Shown: in pieces, positions 1-12,789 of the stretch
Numbering within the stretch: the first letter of the stretch is position 1
Layout of the letters: each line of letters opens with the position of its first letter
Assembly (NCBI GenBank): GCA_963970005.1
Contig: CAXAMN010022873.1
Location: 264,035-328,034, forward strand
DNA: 64,000 nucleotides
Direction of reading: 5' to 3'
From: Durusdinium trenchii
Lineage: Eukaryota > Sar > Dinophyceae > Suessiales > Symbiodiniaceae
Notes under the pieces: generated by a model
The model's input: only the letters and a program-made list of their open reading frames with translations
Told to the model about the DNA's origin: nothing
Databases searched by the model: none
Position numbers and translations under genes: made by a program

Positions 1-2928
1 GTCAATGGTGAGACTTGTTGGCTCCCAAGAAGCTTCTTTCACAGAGTTTGCAAAGGATGTGATCTCTAGTTACTCTAGTTGAAAAGCCTTGAAAGGGCCT
101 GATCCGGATTGCCGGCCTACCTTCATTCATGGCGTATCATGGCGTTTTCAAAGGCTACACACAGAAAGTAACTCGCAAGGTCCAGGTGATAATTCCAACA
201 GCGACTCACAGATAAGGTGCATCAGCACCCTTCCAAGTCATCATGAACTTCAGCGAAACTCGTTTGAACACACGTTTGCTTATATTTTTTCAATTTGGAA
301 CCCTGAGGCTGCGTCTTTGAGGAGAATCAACGCGAGGGCACTCCGTTGGTACAGGTGAAAGCACACTTGCCGGTGTCAGAATCCTTTGGTTTTGTCTCTT
401 CACTGCGACAGGCGACCAGTGGTCAAGCGTTCCCTCAGTGTGTCTTCGATCACTGGGAAAGTCTTCCGGGCAACTGCTTGGAGAAGGGCAGCAAGATGGA
501 GGAGTTGGTGCTCAGCATCCGGAAGCGCAAGAACTTAAAGCTCCAAATGCCTCTCTTGAGTGACTACTTGGACAAGCTCTAAGCTTCTGGGGAGATGGCA
601 ACGCCAAGACAACGCAGAGCTCATTTGTTTGTGAGGACTTCTCACGCAGCCAGAAAACCTCATTCAAATCTTAGAAAGCGTCCTATTGATTGTCTGGTAG
701 TGCTGCATTGAGAGGTTCTGTCTACTTCACTTACAATGTACAGAAGAGCCATTTGTGGCTTGATCATGGCGTTGTACAGTGTCGAGTTTGCCATAGAACT
801 GCCCCAGAAGAGATGAAACCTCTGCCGTCATCGCAGGTGGAAGTCGTTCACAACAGATTGCAAATGATTGCAAGCATTGTGCACAATAAGTATCAATGAA
901 CAGTCATCCTCTAAGTGATTAGACAAACATAGACAAACACTTGGGGCATGGCAAGGATTGGGTCCATGGGCCAGTTGGGCATTTGCACCACGGATTCGCA
1001 TCCGATGCCCGAGCCTTGGACAGGGCCGCAAGGAGGGTGTTAGAGCCTTGGACATTGGTGCTGGCACTGGATTGCCAGAGCCTTAGGAGTGGCCTGATCG
1101 ATGGGCCTTAGCACCGAGTGGGTCCGGATGTGTCAGGCTGTCATTGATGTGCGCTGGGCTCAAGGAACCTTGGCGAACTGACATGGCTTTGAGACAGGAT
1201 TCTTCAGCAGATTTGGCAGGTCAAGGATATGTCGTTCGCCTATTTCTCCAGATATTTCTCCAGCTATTTCTTTTCGTTTTTGAAGCAATCCAGCTGTTTC
1301 CGTTCCTTCGCGCAGGGTGTTCGAGAAGTACATGCTTGTGAGATGAATGACGCGCTTTGCAGTGTCGCACAGGAGGCGCACTCCTTGGAGTTCCTTCGTG
1401 CAACAGTTTTTGGGAAAAACGGCTGGATCACAAGTCTGTAATATATTATAATAGATTTGTATAATTATATATATAGTTATATATACATATATACATGTCA
1501 CTGATTCAGCAAGGTCATTGCCTCCCAGAAGCACTCCTGCCCTGTTACCCTTCATCCGGCAGTGCTCAGCTCGGCGACGACGGGAGAATGATTAGCTGGG
1601 ATAGCTGGGAGGGTGACTGAGACTGGCGAGGCTGACTGACTGATCTTGATGTCTTTTTAGGATTTCAGTCGCAAAAGCACGCCATACATCGCCATACTAC
1701 TTACCTCATGAATCGAAGCTAGGGCCCTTCTGGCTGAGGTCAGCACTGCCTTGAAGCTGCCGAAGTTTGACCTCATTTTCTGTGAGGTCTTTGATGCTGG
1801 CCTTCTGGGTGAGTATGGATACCTGGCACAGCAGGAATGGGGGGGGCCAGGAGGATGTTCACTTAAGTTTTCAGGCCTGACATGACAGCCAGGGGTTGCT
1901 AAACTTGCTCCACAGTCCACTGTGGAGCTTTTGCCCAGCCGTTGACGAAACGAGGCATGCGCTGCCAACCATCTTGCATGCTCGCAAGGCGTGGATGCAT
2001 GATTTTTGCAGCCAAGGCTTTCGCTGAGTCGTGACTTCCCTCCGGCCCTGCAGCTGCAGCAATATTTGGATGACAAAACCAGGACCACAATATTGCTGGA
2101 GAAAACAGGACTACAATATTGGAGTGCCAGTCATGTGCTTGAAAAGAGGAGACCCACAAGCATTAGGCCATGTTATGACCATGGCAATATGATCCTCGGC
2201 CATCTTACAGAGATTGAATGTGACCAGGGCGGCTGGTGTTGACCTTTTGCCCTCGTTCGATGCCGCAATGGACCTGAATGGTCTGTAATGCGTGATCTCA
2301 AAATTTTTGCAAGTTGCCTTTACAGGCCCTTTATATGAAGGAAGATGGCAGACAGCTTGAAAATTTTTGTCACAGAGTGCATGGACACCTTTATGGCTTT
2401 GAGACCAGACACCTCAAAGCGAAACTCCACTGTGCCACGGCATGGCACCGTGCCACAGTGCGTGTTTGACGTGCTAACTGCTGCTCACCACCGTGCCACG
2501 CTAGGAACTTTTGAAAGCCGATGGCTTGCTGATCCCTGCGCGTGCGAGGATCTTTGGACAGCTCGTGGAGGTCGGAGCTCGTGGCGCGAGGATCGATGGG
2601 GAAAATGGAGGCTTTTTGGAGCCCAAGAACTCTGTCTGTGAATCGCCCTGTTTGATCCTTTTGGGGCAGATGACTAGCTTTTGTATATAGATATATTGAC
2701 AAACATAGTTTGTTTTTCAAGATTGGACACATGTTTTTTGCGGATGATGCACTGGTTGGAGTGTACCATAGTGTACCTCGATTCAGAAGACCGCTCTTTC
2801 GCGAGGCGCCCCTGCTGCTGGAGCGCTTTCGCGTGGCCCAGTCCGCTGGAGCTCTTTGGCATCCGATGTCTAAAGACTTCACGTTCAACATGTTGCTAGT
2901 TACCAACAAAACTATATAACAATTTGTC
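1..2928. other. No recognised gene
   Basis: Open frames here are short, overlap on both strands and show no motif I recognise. There is a short AT-rich microsatellite near 1,440-1,495. Single exons of an intron-rich gene could be missed by eye, so this means nothing was recognised, not that coding DNA is absent. Confidence 0.4.
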
Positions 2929-3264
2929 TTCTGCTACTGCTACTACTATTATTCTTACTACTACTACTACTACTACAACTAATTATAGCTTCACACTACT
3001 AACCGCAACCATTACTAAGGGCAACAGCCACTAACTGCAACAACTACTGACCACAACAACTACTAACTACTAATTCCAAACTAGTGACTGCTACGTACTA
3101 CTACGTACAACTTTACTACTGCTACTACTACTACTACTACTACTAGTAGAAGTAGCTACTAATAGTTATGACTACTAGTTACTACTACCAGATACTACTG
3201 TACTATATAGTTACTACTAGATGCTATTACTAGTTACTACTACTAACTAGTTCTACGGCTACTA

Positions 3265-3306
<42 letters not shown>

Positions 3307-3356
3307 GTACTACTACTAGTCCTCCTCCTCCTCCTGCTGCTGCTGCTGCTGCTTAT
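2929..3356. repeat. Trinucleotide-rich low-complexity tract (CTA/CTG)
   Basis: About 430 bases made almost entirely of CTA, ACT and, toward the right end, CTG and CTC triplets, with scattered substitutions. The two purest stretches are CTA repeats near 3,118-3,145 and CTG repeats near 3,280-3,305. It is an old, interrupted microsatellite. No gene is seen in it. Confidence 0.9.
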
Positions 3357-6300
3357 CGCATGGCATGGCGGCTGCGTTTGTTGAGTATTGTTTTCATGTA
3401 GTTTGTGCTCAACGACTTTGGAACACCCTGCGGCTCAACCATGGTAGAGGAATGTAGTGAAATGTTGGGTCGAACATTCCAGCCATGTTTTTGTTAAAAT
3501 TTATTGTTCTTATAATGAACTGCACAGTATTGAGGTGCCGCTCAAAGGAGCCTATCTTCGCAATAGGCGAGGATGGCCTGTCCAGGTACATATTGCAGTC
3601 GATGGTTCATTTAGTTTTGCTTACATCAAACCGGAGCAGAAACATGTCCTTTTGGATAGCCTGTAGGGCCGGTAGCCCATGAATTGGCACATTGAACTCA
3701 GATGATGTGTCTCTTCTGCCCCTGCAGTGAGCGGTACACCTGCGAGACCATGTCGGTTGTGCCTCATGTGGCACTCACAGAGCCGGTGCAATTGGTTCTT
3801 GACTTAGCTGGTGCAATGGGGATGCCCCAGAGCTGAGTGTGCTTCTAATCATTGGAGTTGACTGGCTTATTTTGTCATGATATGTGCATCAATACTGCTT
3901 CTGTTGTTTTTTTTGCCCATGTTCAATATCTCCTTTTCACACACCCTTTGACGCTCCTTTCCTTTTCGTCAAGTCCAACTTGTGCAGAGCTCCTCAGGTC
4001 TCCCTTGACTTTCAGGAGATCGAGTACTTGTCAATGCCTTAGACATATCCGAGGTTAGACATCGCATGCTATAGAGAGTCTTATGTTTTCTGGGACCAAA
4101 AGCCTTGCAAAGGGTCTATTCATTTTCTATTCATCGAGTATCCTTAGACTGGATTTGCCACGACAGGGCCACACATGTGAGTGTTTTTTCTCCAAGTCAT
4201 ACGACAGGGCGCACCTGAACAATCCCAAGCTCGTGTTTTTTTTGTGATGAACATTGGTGATAAGCCAAAGTTTCAATCGACAAGCTGACAGACTGCGGAG
4301 TATATGTGCCCACCTTACTGGATTTACATGGATTTTTGTCAACCCCAGTACACATGAAAAACACCACCACCGCATTCATCAGCGATTCCGGGGCTTTCAG
4401 GTACAGCAACTTGGGCACCTGGATCGATCCACCTTTGGAGCTCCACGTGACGAAGGTCCGCCGCGACAGGGTCGACGGTCGACCGTCGAGGGCGCGCCGT
4501 GCCACTGCGGCAGGCTGGAGCAGCTCACGCGCTGGTCTATTGGTGGGTGCTCCCCTCGTGGATTTCGGTGTGCGGACGTGCGGTGTTGAGAAGTTGGAGG
4601 CTTTGCCTCAAGGCTTTCGCAGACATTCATTGGCAAAGAATTGAGTAAAGAATCAAAGAACTTTACTGTAGTTTGTTGGGCAGCAGCTAGGAGAGATGGG
4701 TCATGCACTGTGAAGCGCATAGAGGCAGACTTACATAGGAGGTTTGGATTATTTCGCTGTTTGTAATGCTTGACTTACGATTGTGAAAGATGCAAGCAGG
4801 CATATTTTGCAGGCCGACACTTGGATACAATACCTAGAGTTCTAATTAGAGTTCCATTTTTCAGTGGCACGAGGAACTTGACTTGGATGCTGCGGGTGAA
4901 TGCCGAATCCACACATCACCCACAGGCCAGGCTTCTTAGGACTTGCTAGCTTGGAAGCCGGAAGAAACCTTTGAGCTGGTGCCAAAAATGTCGCGCAAAA
5001 GTGGAGGACCTTCAGGGCAAAATGCCACTGGTCAAGTGGGCACCTGCGTGTAGATCTCCTGTGCAAAAGCGGCAACACCCGTAGTGGAATATGCTGATCG
5101 CCAGAGTCAAAAATGAATGTGGGTCAAAACCTGGATCCCAAAACCAAGTCCATGGGTATTCCCTGGTAGAATACTTATGAATCATGAAACAATTCGGTCC
5201 ATTTGGTGGGTCAACCAAGATAGTCTATTCCTGTCAACTGACCTTCCTTCCTTCCTTCCTTCCTTTGGAGCGCTACACCCGAATCCACCGACCGACTTGT
5301 CCATGGAGTCCGTGGCCCGGAACGAGCCGATCGGACGGAACGTGGCTGCTTGGGCTGCTTCCGGTGTCCGCCCTCCACCCGGTCACCCTGCCCACGAAGA
5401 CGGAACCGTATTCAGCCCACAGAGTTGCCTTGCTTCGATTCCCATGAAACAAGGAGACGATGGACTGGACTCTGAATTTTTTTCGATTCTTGCAAGGGTA
5501 CCAATGAGTCCTTTGCCCACCGAAACGAGTCTTGTCCAATGAGTCCTTTGTCCATCCAGGTCCAGACATCGCCCAAACCCGGACGCCAAGTCCACAGGTG
5601 GCTCCGACTCCTGGGAACAAGCGGTCCGGGGAGCTCAGGGAGACCACCACGGAGACCAGCGGTGAGACCGGTGGGAAGAGCATGGCCTTTGGGAAGACGG
5701 TGTTCCTCTAGAAACACGGGGTGGTTTTTTCTTAACTTTCGCATGTGAGTGAGTCGGAGTTCTTAGCGTAAATTCCTAGTTGAGCCCAAGTCGTCCAATG
5801 GGATGGGCGAATGTGTTGGACATCCTATCCATCCTATCCCAAAGTCCACAAATCGGACGAGAATGTCACTCCGATTTTCCTCCGGCGACACCCTGCGCAC
5901 GAGAACAGTGTCACTCGTGTTACCCGAGATGTGAGAAACATAGAAACTCAGCTTCAGCTTCTCTCCTCCGGTGTTTCTATGTTCTACGCAGAAAGTAATC
6001 AGCTATACTAGAGGCTCTCCTTTGCTTGGTCACTTCAGCTTCTCCCAAAAGACTGTAATCTGAGTAGTGGCACTTGCAATGATATAGCCCGGTGACTCAT
6101 CAATCCTTCACTACGGAAAAAAGAATGGCAAGATCAGAACAATAGAAGCTCTTACAAGCTCATCATGAGACTATCCGGTTGTCTCTCAATTCCTTTCTTC
6201 CACCACCGTGCACCACCTCTCCGACGGCGCGTTCGCAGATGACGTGGCGACTGAGGTGAAACCCTTGACCTTCTCCATCGACCAAGCGCTGCACCTACAC

Positions 6301-8559
6301 GAGGGTGATCAAGTCCACTTGCACCTGCGTGTGCAGGCGACCCTGTGTCGTTTTGGGCGCTTGGCCCTGCGGAGGTAGCGCCCTGTCTCCCGTCTTGAAC
6401 TCTTAGTAAACTTAGACCGGAGGAGGTAGCAGCATCATGCAGCAACCATTGAGGGCGTGACAGAATGGCAGTTGCTTTGGGGGGTTAGGGGTTGATGCGA
6501 AACACTTCGCAACCTCCTACTGTAGCGAGACGTGCTCTTCGAAGTTGAGACGACCTCCGCCAGCGAAAGAGACGTCCTCCCGAGACGAGGCGGATGGTCT
6601 TGAGGTCCTGCTGCAGGATCCGACGAGCGCAGTGTCGTGACGACCGTGTGACGACCGGTGGAGGTGTCGGTTTTGGAGGGTCTCAGTGGTTTCGCCGTTG
6701 TGCACATTCACATAGAGAGGCGAAACATTAGGATGTTCCCAGATCTTTTTGTGCCTTTATACATGAAGACCACCTAAATTACTTTACCTGAATCAAGTGT
6801 GTTGACTGGCGTTTTGTGTCTTTGCATGCTAAACTACCATCGTGGCCCATTTCAGCTGCAAATGGGGTTTGATCGACTCTTGCAAACTGCAGGACGCAGA
6901 GGGCCACGCAAGCAGTCTTGAGGCGGCTGGCTTTGTGGAGAACTCGAGATATCCTAAATTTAGTGTAAAATCTAGTAAACCGTTGTTGATGAACAAACAT
7001 CGGTGTACCAGGGCCATCCACCTTAGTTCTTTCTTGTTTTTGTTCAAAGCTTGTTTGCGTGTCTCAATGCTCTTGCAGACGAGAAGTGGGGTGAGTTTTC
7101 TAGGCCTACATGATGTAAGGCTTTATATTTATAAGCTTATCAGCTTTTTCTTGTTGGGGCGCGGTTGGCATTCACCAACGTAACTCTGGCGTATCCTGCT
7201 GGTCTTCGCAGTGGCTGGTAAGATGATGGATATTGTCCATCAAAACATTGAAGAGCTTTGATAGTAACCCACCAAAAAAACGTTAAGAATTAGCCGGAGC
7301 TCGCAGCTATTTTGGAAGCTCCGACCTTGCCAGAACATCCAGAACTTCCGCTCGTTCAACATGTGTTTGTTCTTTTTCATGAGAAGAAGAAGAAGAAGAC
7401 GAAGAAGAGCTTGCATCTATTGCGAGCAAATCGTAACATTTAGAGTACATTTACATCCTATTCCTGTACATCTATTGCTATTCCACCTTAGATTAAGACC
7501 TTTGGCAACTAAGCATGTTCGAGTCTTCCTGAATTTGATGTGCGTTTTGTGTTTCAAGCTTATGGGTAGATGCGCTGTGTGAATTCACGTCTGACATTTG
7601 CACTTGTGTACACCTGCCGTATTCATTCCTGCTCTTCATACGAGCGCTCACCGCGAGGGCAAGGGGTGGGGCACTGTAGCGACTCCGCGCCCGTCCGATC
7701 GAGCTCAGCGACCGGTTTTTTTGACCCTGGCAGCCACGTGAGCAGCGTCAAAAACCTCCCACGAACAGTTTAAGAAAACTTGTAAACTCCAACTTGCCCG
7801 CGGAAGCCAAAACTGCAGTCGTGGAAGCTTGCGGAAGCCACCGCATAAGTATATTAATATAATTTAATATATTTATTCACCATCGTCGCTGAAGCTTTGC
7901 GGAAGTGCACATGTTATCTTCTTGAATCTTCTTGACAATAACAAATCAAATGTCTCTATACTTGAAGGAGATGAGGAGATTTGTCTAACCTATGAGCACT
8001 ACTTGAGAAATATTCTTGGAAGCGCCGCGGAAGAGGATTTCAACCAAACATGGCCCGCAGCCCAAACGCAGGTCGCGGAAGCTCCGCGCAAGCATTGGCG
8101 GAAGCAAGTCATGAGTGTAACAGATCGTAGACCGGTTTTTGACACCGCTCATGTGTGAACGGGCGATGTTTGGCTCAACGGGCGATCGTAGACGGTCGCG
8201 CTGTGAACGGATGCCTCGAGCGCTCTTCGACTTTGCAGCGGGACGTTGTGTCTCGTGGCTTCCTCAGTCTTGTGCAACATCGGAACATCGCCTTGCCCAA
8301 TCACCAATGAGCCAATGAGCCTTTTGATGTACCATGCCTTAGCAAAATGACCAGAAGGTACCCCCCCCTCTACTCTCCATCTTGGAAGGGTACATGCTTG
8401 GAATGGATCGCTTTGGATCTGGATGTCGACACTTGAGACTTTTTTTGTTTTCCAACAGATCTTTTTGCTGCTTAGCACTGCTTAGCACTGCTTGAGGTGT
8501 GCTCGAGATGTGGTGGAGAAGCTGTGGCACTTCCTTTGACATTTCTTCCATCTTCGCCG
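3357..8559. other. No recognised gene; simple repeats
   Basis: Frames are short and unconvincing. Simple sequence includes a CTTC tetranucleotide run at about 5,242-5,266 and an AAG run at about 7,381-7,405. The last few hundred bases probably hold the 5' region of the membrane-protein gene that follows, but I could not place a first exon. Confidence 0.4.
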
Positions 8560-11500
8560 TGACTTTGGGGGCGCGTTTCCCTCCAGATGAGGCGAAGGTC
8601 CAAGGGAAGGACCTGCCAGCGAAGACCGATGTGGGTGTCGCACACATTTTGGATGCGAACACTGGTCTTGGAATCAATTATGCAGTTATGGCATGGCATT
8701 GGTCAATGGTTTTGGTCTTCTTGATTTGTTACTTTGCCACAGTAGTGCTTACGACCCCCATGAATGGGGCGTCCGTCCCATGGTTGACACTCTTTCAGAA
8801 GCTGCTGGTCTTCTGGAATATGTGGGAGGCCTTGGGCTTGGGGGTCATCAGTGGCCCAATGCATGCGAAAGTGAATCCACCTTTCCAAGACTGGTGGTAT
8901 CGATTTACAGTGGGCTCAATGAAGTACAATGCGCCCTTCATGCCATGCCTACCCATGAAGCGGAACTACTTGGATGTCTTCGTGGAAGGCTTCCTGGTGT
9001 ATGTGCTCACGATCCGGGTGCTCTTGTCACCGGAAGTGACACCTGCATTGATGCAACCCTTAACGGCTTGCTTGTCAGGCGCTTAGTGGGTGAACTTGAG
9101 CATCATGATTCAACTGTAAGAAGTTGAGAACGTGCGTCGCCAGGATATATGAGTTTCTTTTCGACTACGGCCAGCACATGCACACCTACGGCACACAGAC
9201 GATGTACTGCTTCTTTTGCATGTGCTTTCCTGTACAGCAAGGCCAGGTGGTTGGCTTGCAGCTTTTTATGACATGGTGCACAACTCAGCGGGAATGCGCT
9301 TGCGTATGTGGGCACACAAAATAGAAGTTTCAGGGGCCCCTTGTGGGAAGCATAAGAGCAAAGATGTCTTTCAGCCAAGGTTCTATGTTTGCTCTGGGTG
9401 GTGAAAGACTCAGTGCAGTGGGATGGTTTGTTGCGAGGGTCAGACAGCGCACGTAGACAACGTAGACACTTGCCTTTCGTGGTTTTCTTATGTTTTCTTT
9501 AGCTCAGGTGTAAAATTGGTCCTTGGTTCAAGTACTTGAATGTCAGCAATCTATGGTCTGCAAAGTACATGGTCAGCATGCCATGGTCAGACTGGTTTCG
9601 AAGGACTATGTACAAAGGACAGGGACTCTGTGCAGCGATTCAACCACCCCCCGTCGGTTTCCATCCAGCAATTGCCTTCTGATGGTGCATTATTTGCCGT
9701 TCATTTGAGGGTCCAAATCAGAGCCTCAGAACTCAGAACCAAGTGGGAACGCTGACTTGCAGGATACAAAGATCCGGAGGCTGACTACAGCCTCACCAGG
9801 ACAGCGTCTGCCTTCTCAGCGTTTTGCGCTCTATGTGAAACGCTTGGGCCCATTTTGGTGCTCTCCAACGATCCGACGGTGGTCTCTTGTGGAATCATCT
9901 TCATTTGTTGCATGCACCTCTACATCATCTCCACACTGATCGTGGATGTCGGGACCTTCATTTGAGTGGTGTGCACAGAAGGAGCAGGAGTGACAGAAAA
10001 ATGTTCATGGTCACCCACCAGTCATTTGCAAAGCTGCCTTTGCTCTCAGGTTTTTACTTGGAACTTTGTGGATGCCATGATGTATTGCTTTCTTTTCGGC
10101 CTCTATGGCCCTTCAGTAGGCCCGCCCTTTGTCATCACATGTCGCGCGTCTCGCTTGAGCCGCCGCCGCTTTCGTGGTCGTTCCGTTGGGGGGGGTCGCC
10201 AGGTCGAACGATGGGCTTCCAGTGGCGAGACATCAGCTCCATGCATCCAGTCTTGATGGCATTCTTGCTGGCTCATGCGATCTATAGCATTTATGGGAAC
10301 TTCTTCCCAAACCAGGTGACCTCGGGTGATTGGAGGTTGTTTGGATTTTCGCGCGTGGACGAAGAAACACGCTTCCTGAGCTTGACTCTTTGACCTCAAA
10401 AGGGAGAAGGAGGGCCAGGAGGGCAGTGTTCTTTTTCATGTCTTCTGATGCAATCCCAGCCAATTGGAACCAAACCAATACCAGAATGGTTTGATCAACT
10501 CGAAGTGGAATCAGCGCTCAACATCCGCGGGAAAAAAGGGGTGGAAGAGGGTCGAAGTGGATGCTTCTTGCATCCTTCTTAGCCAAACTCCGTAGCGCCG
10601 TAGAGGCGAGCCCAGCCACAATCAGGACTCTGACTCTGTTTGTGTATCAACCTACATAGATTTTGACGTAATTATTTATTGGGATCATAGTCCTGGTGCG
10701 GGTGCAGTCACGATTTCACCCTGGTGTCGTTTGACCGTCACTGATCAACTTCACTGCTACGACCACGACCCGGCGGCCTCCGCCTCGGTGGCTCGGGGGC
10801 CCGCTCGTCGAGGTGCCCTACGTGGTGGCGCACCGGCACGCCGCGGGGAACTTTGCCATGGGCACCTTGTTGGTGAAGGTCTCCGCCGCCGCCAAGCTGG
10901 GCAAGGCGGCCTCGCCGGGGTTTCTTCTGCTTACACATTGCGCGAACATCGCGAGCGCAATGTGTTTAAAGCATGTTAAAACACTTTTTGAAGGGGAGCA
11001 GGGAAGGTGATGGAAGGTGAGCCTCGGTGTATGCACCGTACTGGTACTATAGTACTTGTATCCTCTATAGTACTTGTATCCTTGTATGATTCTCCCAACT
11101 GAGAGTGGAAACCTCTTGAGCCGCATGATGCACATTGACGCATTCGGGGAGGTCGTGGCGCACAGTGGCTGCCCTGTGGTGAAGGGAGCACCGGCTCCCG
11201 GTTGGATTGGAGATTGGAGCCTTGGACTGTGGTTTAGTGTGAACCAGTGAACATGCTTCAACCATTGGCTGGCGCGATCACCCCCCATCTGGGGGGGTTG
11301 GGGTCTGCTACTGGACTTGTAGAGCCTAGAGGTTCAACTACCAAGCCGGCGGGCCCCTCGAGGAGACCTGGAGTGGTCGTTGAGGGAGGGTCACCTTGCG
11401 AGACCACACCCAGGGGCGGCGTGTCGATGTTCCTCTATCTGCTTTTTGAAGCACATCCCCTTGAACACTGTCGACTTTTTGCCTAGTTCTGCAAAACGGA

Positions 11501-12127
11501 ATGGCACACAGCCCAGAGGAGAGAGGTTCAGCTGGAGCATCACCAGCTGTTGAAACTTCACAACTTCAACTGCGCGAACTGAGGCTGGGCTTCCACCTCT
11601 TAATGGCATATTTTTGGCTCTGGAATCTTCCACATCGGATGCTGCTACCTTTGACCTATGACCAAGTCAGTGGAAAGGAGGAGACACATTTGATGTCCAC
11701 ATATGTCCACGATGTCTCTTTTCTCGTGCCAAAAACATATCATCCATGGACTCATCCCCTCGCAGCGACTGGAAAGAAACCTGAAGCGCCTCGGATGCTC
11801 TCGAAAACGACCGAGTCGCTGAAAACGATTTGGGTCTCCAAGGAGGAGTTCATCATGCTGCACTCAGTCTTGGTCTTTGACGCGCTTTGTGCACATGTTC
11901 GCTTTGATGGCCTCAGTAGTTTGGCTCTGGTGCGAGAGCTAGGCAATGTTTGCGGCTTTGAGGACAGGTGGGGCCATGGGTGTCCTTTTGAGTGAGTTTG
12001 GAGTGCCTTTCACTGACTGACTGGCAGGAGGGCGAGTGCACACTCTGCTGGGTGGGTGCTTTCCCGTCCTTCCCCGCACAACTCTTCAACAGCACTGCCC
12101 AGTGGAAGGTCGTGGATAGCATTAAAG
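8560..12127 (+). CDS. Multi-exon gene, DUF3556-like multi-pass membrane protein
   Basis: Exon blocks read in order as one protein resembling the DUF3556 transmembrane family of actinobacteria; function unknown. Blocks: about 8,560-9,075; 9,130-9,275; 9,380-9,397; 9,508-9,617; 9,763-9,947; 10,050-10,107; 10,203-10,315; 10,813-10,905; 11,584-11,677; 11,843-11,962; 12,028-12,127. The first block has hydrophobic segments and the phrase WEALGLG. Later blocks carry DYGQHMHTYG, MPWSDWF, HLYIIST, MHPVLMAF, YGNFFP, HRHAAGN, AYFWLWNLP and AQWKVVDSIKG. Donors are GT (after 9,275, 9,397, 9,947, 10,315), GC (10,107, 10,905, 12,127) and GA (9,617, 11,677, 11,962). Acceptors are mostly AG|G. The N-terminus and the end after 12,127 were not found, and an exon between 10,906 and 11,583 may be missing. 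The coding frame is intact across these exons, which argues for a working gene. Confidence 0.66.
9380..9397 (+). other. 18-nt micro-exon of the DUF3556-like gene
   Basis: The preceding exon ends in TG before a GT donor. This exon starts with G after AAG and ends in GG before GTGG, and the next exon starts with G after CTCAG. Joined in phase, the three give a continuous hydrophobic-aromatic stretch (TWFYVCSG followed by CKIGPWF). Without this piece the flanking exons do not join as well to the family pattern. Inferred from reading frame only; no transcript was seen. Confidence 0.5.
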
Positions 12128-12789
12128 GCTCGGGGGTGGCTGCGCACGTACGAAGAACCGAGCGAGATTGAGCCCAACTCAGCATCTTTCATCAAATGTG
12201 AGTGGGACATGGGACAGACCTCAACAAGCCTGGGTTTATGGATGTTTATGGATGTCACGAGAGCGAGCTCGCAGGGAGGTCTGCTGAAGTCTTCGTTCAC
12301 TCAGAATTGATATATAGTTCCAAAGGACGAATCGATCCGAATTGGAATGTGTTACAAAGGACGTTCCCTCACTTTGCGTGATAGAATCAACTGGGCCCCC
12401 TCTCCCTTCAGAAATCGATACCGATTTGGTGGGGCCCTTGATTCCCCATTTTTGGGACTCATGCATCGCAAGCATCAGTTGAGGTTGGAATTACGTATCT
12501 TAGTGACGGAAAGGTTGTTTCAGATTAGGGTTCGAGCATTTCCACACAAGTTTTCTCGGTGACACTAGGGCTGAAGCATGAGAGAGTACACCATCGCCTC
12601 CATTGATAGTAATTCTATGTATATAATCACGAAAGGTAGCAGTTATGCTACCTGAGTTTTCCTTTTTGCTTTATTTAGCAAAAATGAATTATATATAACC
12701 AGAGTGGAGGCCTATCTCACTGAGTCACGGCCGAGGGGGCCCCCCCGCCCCTTTCAACTCCACCCTGGCGCGGGTCTTTGTCAACAGCT
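12128..12789. other. No recognised gene; possible 3' end of the upstream gene
   Basis: The final exon of the DUF3556-like gene should lie in or beyond this stretch but I could not identify it. An A/T-rich patch lies near 12,610-12,705. No other feature seen. Confidence 0.3.

Noticed and set aside
1160..1555. 131-codon minus-strand open frame
   Set aside because: It runs through an AT microsatellite (Tyr/Ile-rich string) and has no protein-like pattern; overlapping frames on both strands are equally open.
2929..3356. CRISPR-like array
   Set aside because: Units are 3 bp with no spacers, in a eukaryotic context; it is a microsatellite.
5273..5683. Long minus-strand frames around 5.3-5.7 kb and a 141-codon plus frame
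   Set aside because: Several frames on both strands are open together, as expected from locally GC-rich DNA with few stop codons. No motif or exon border supported any one.
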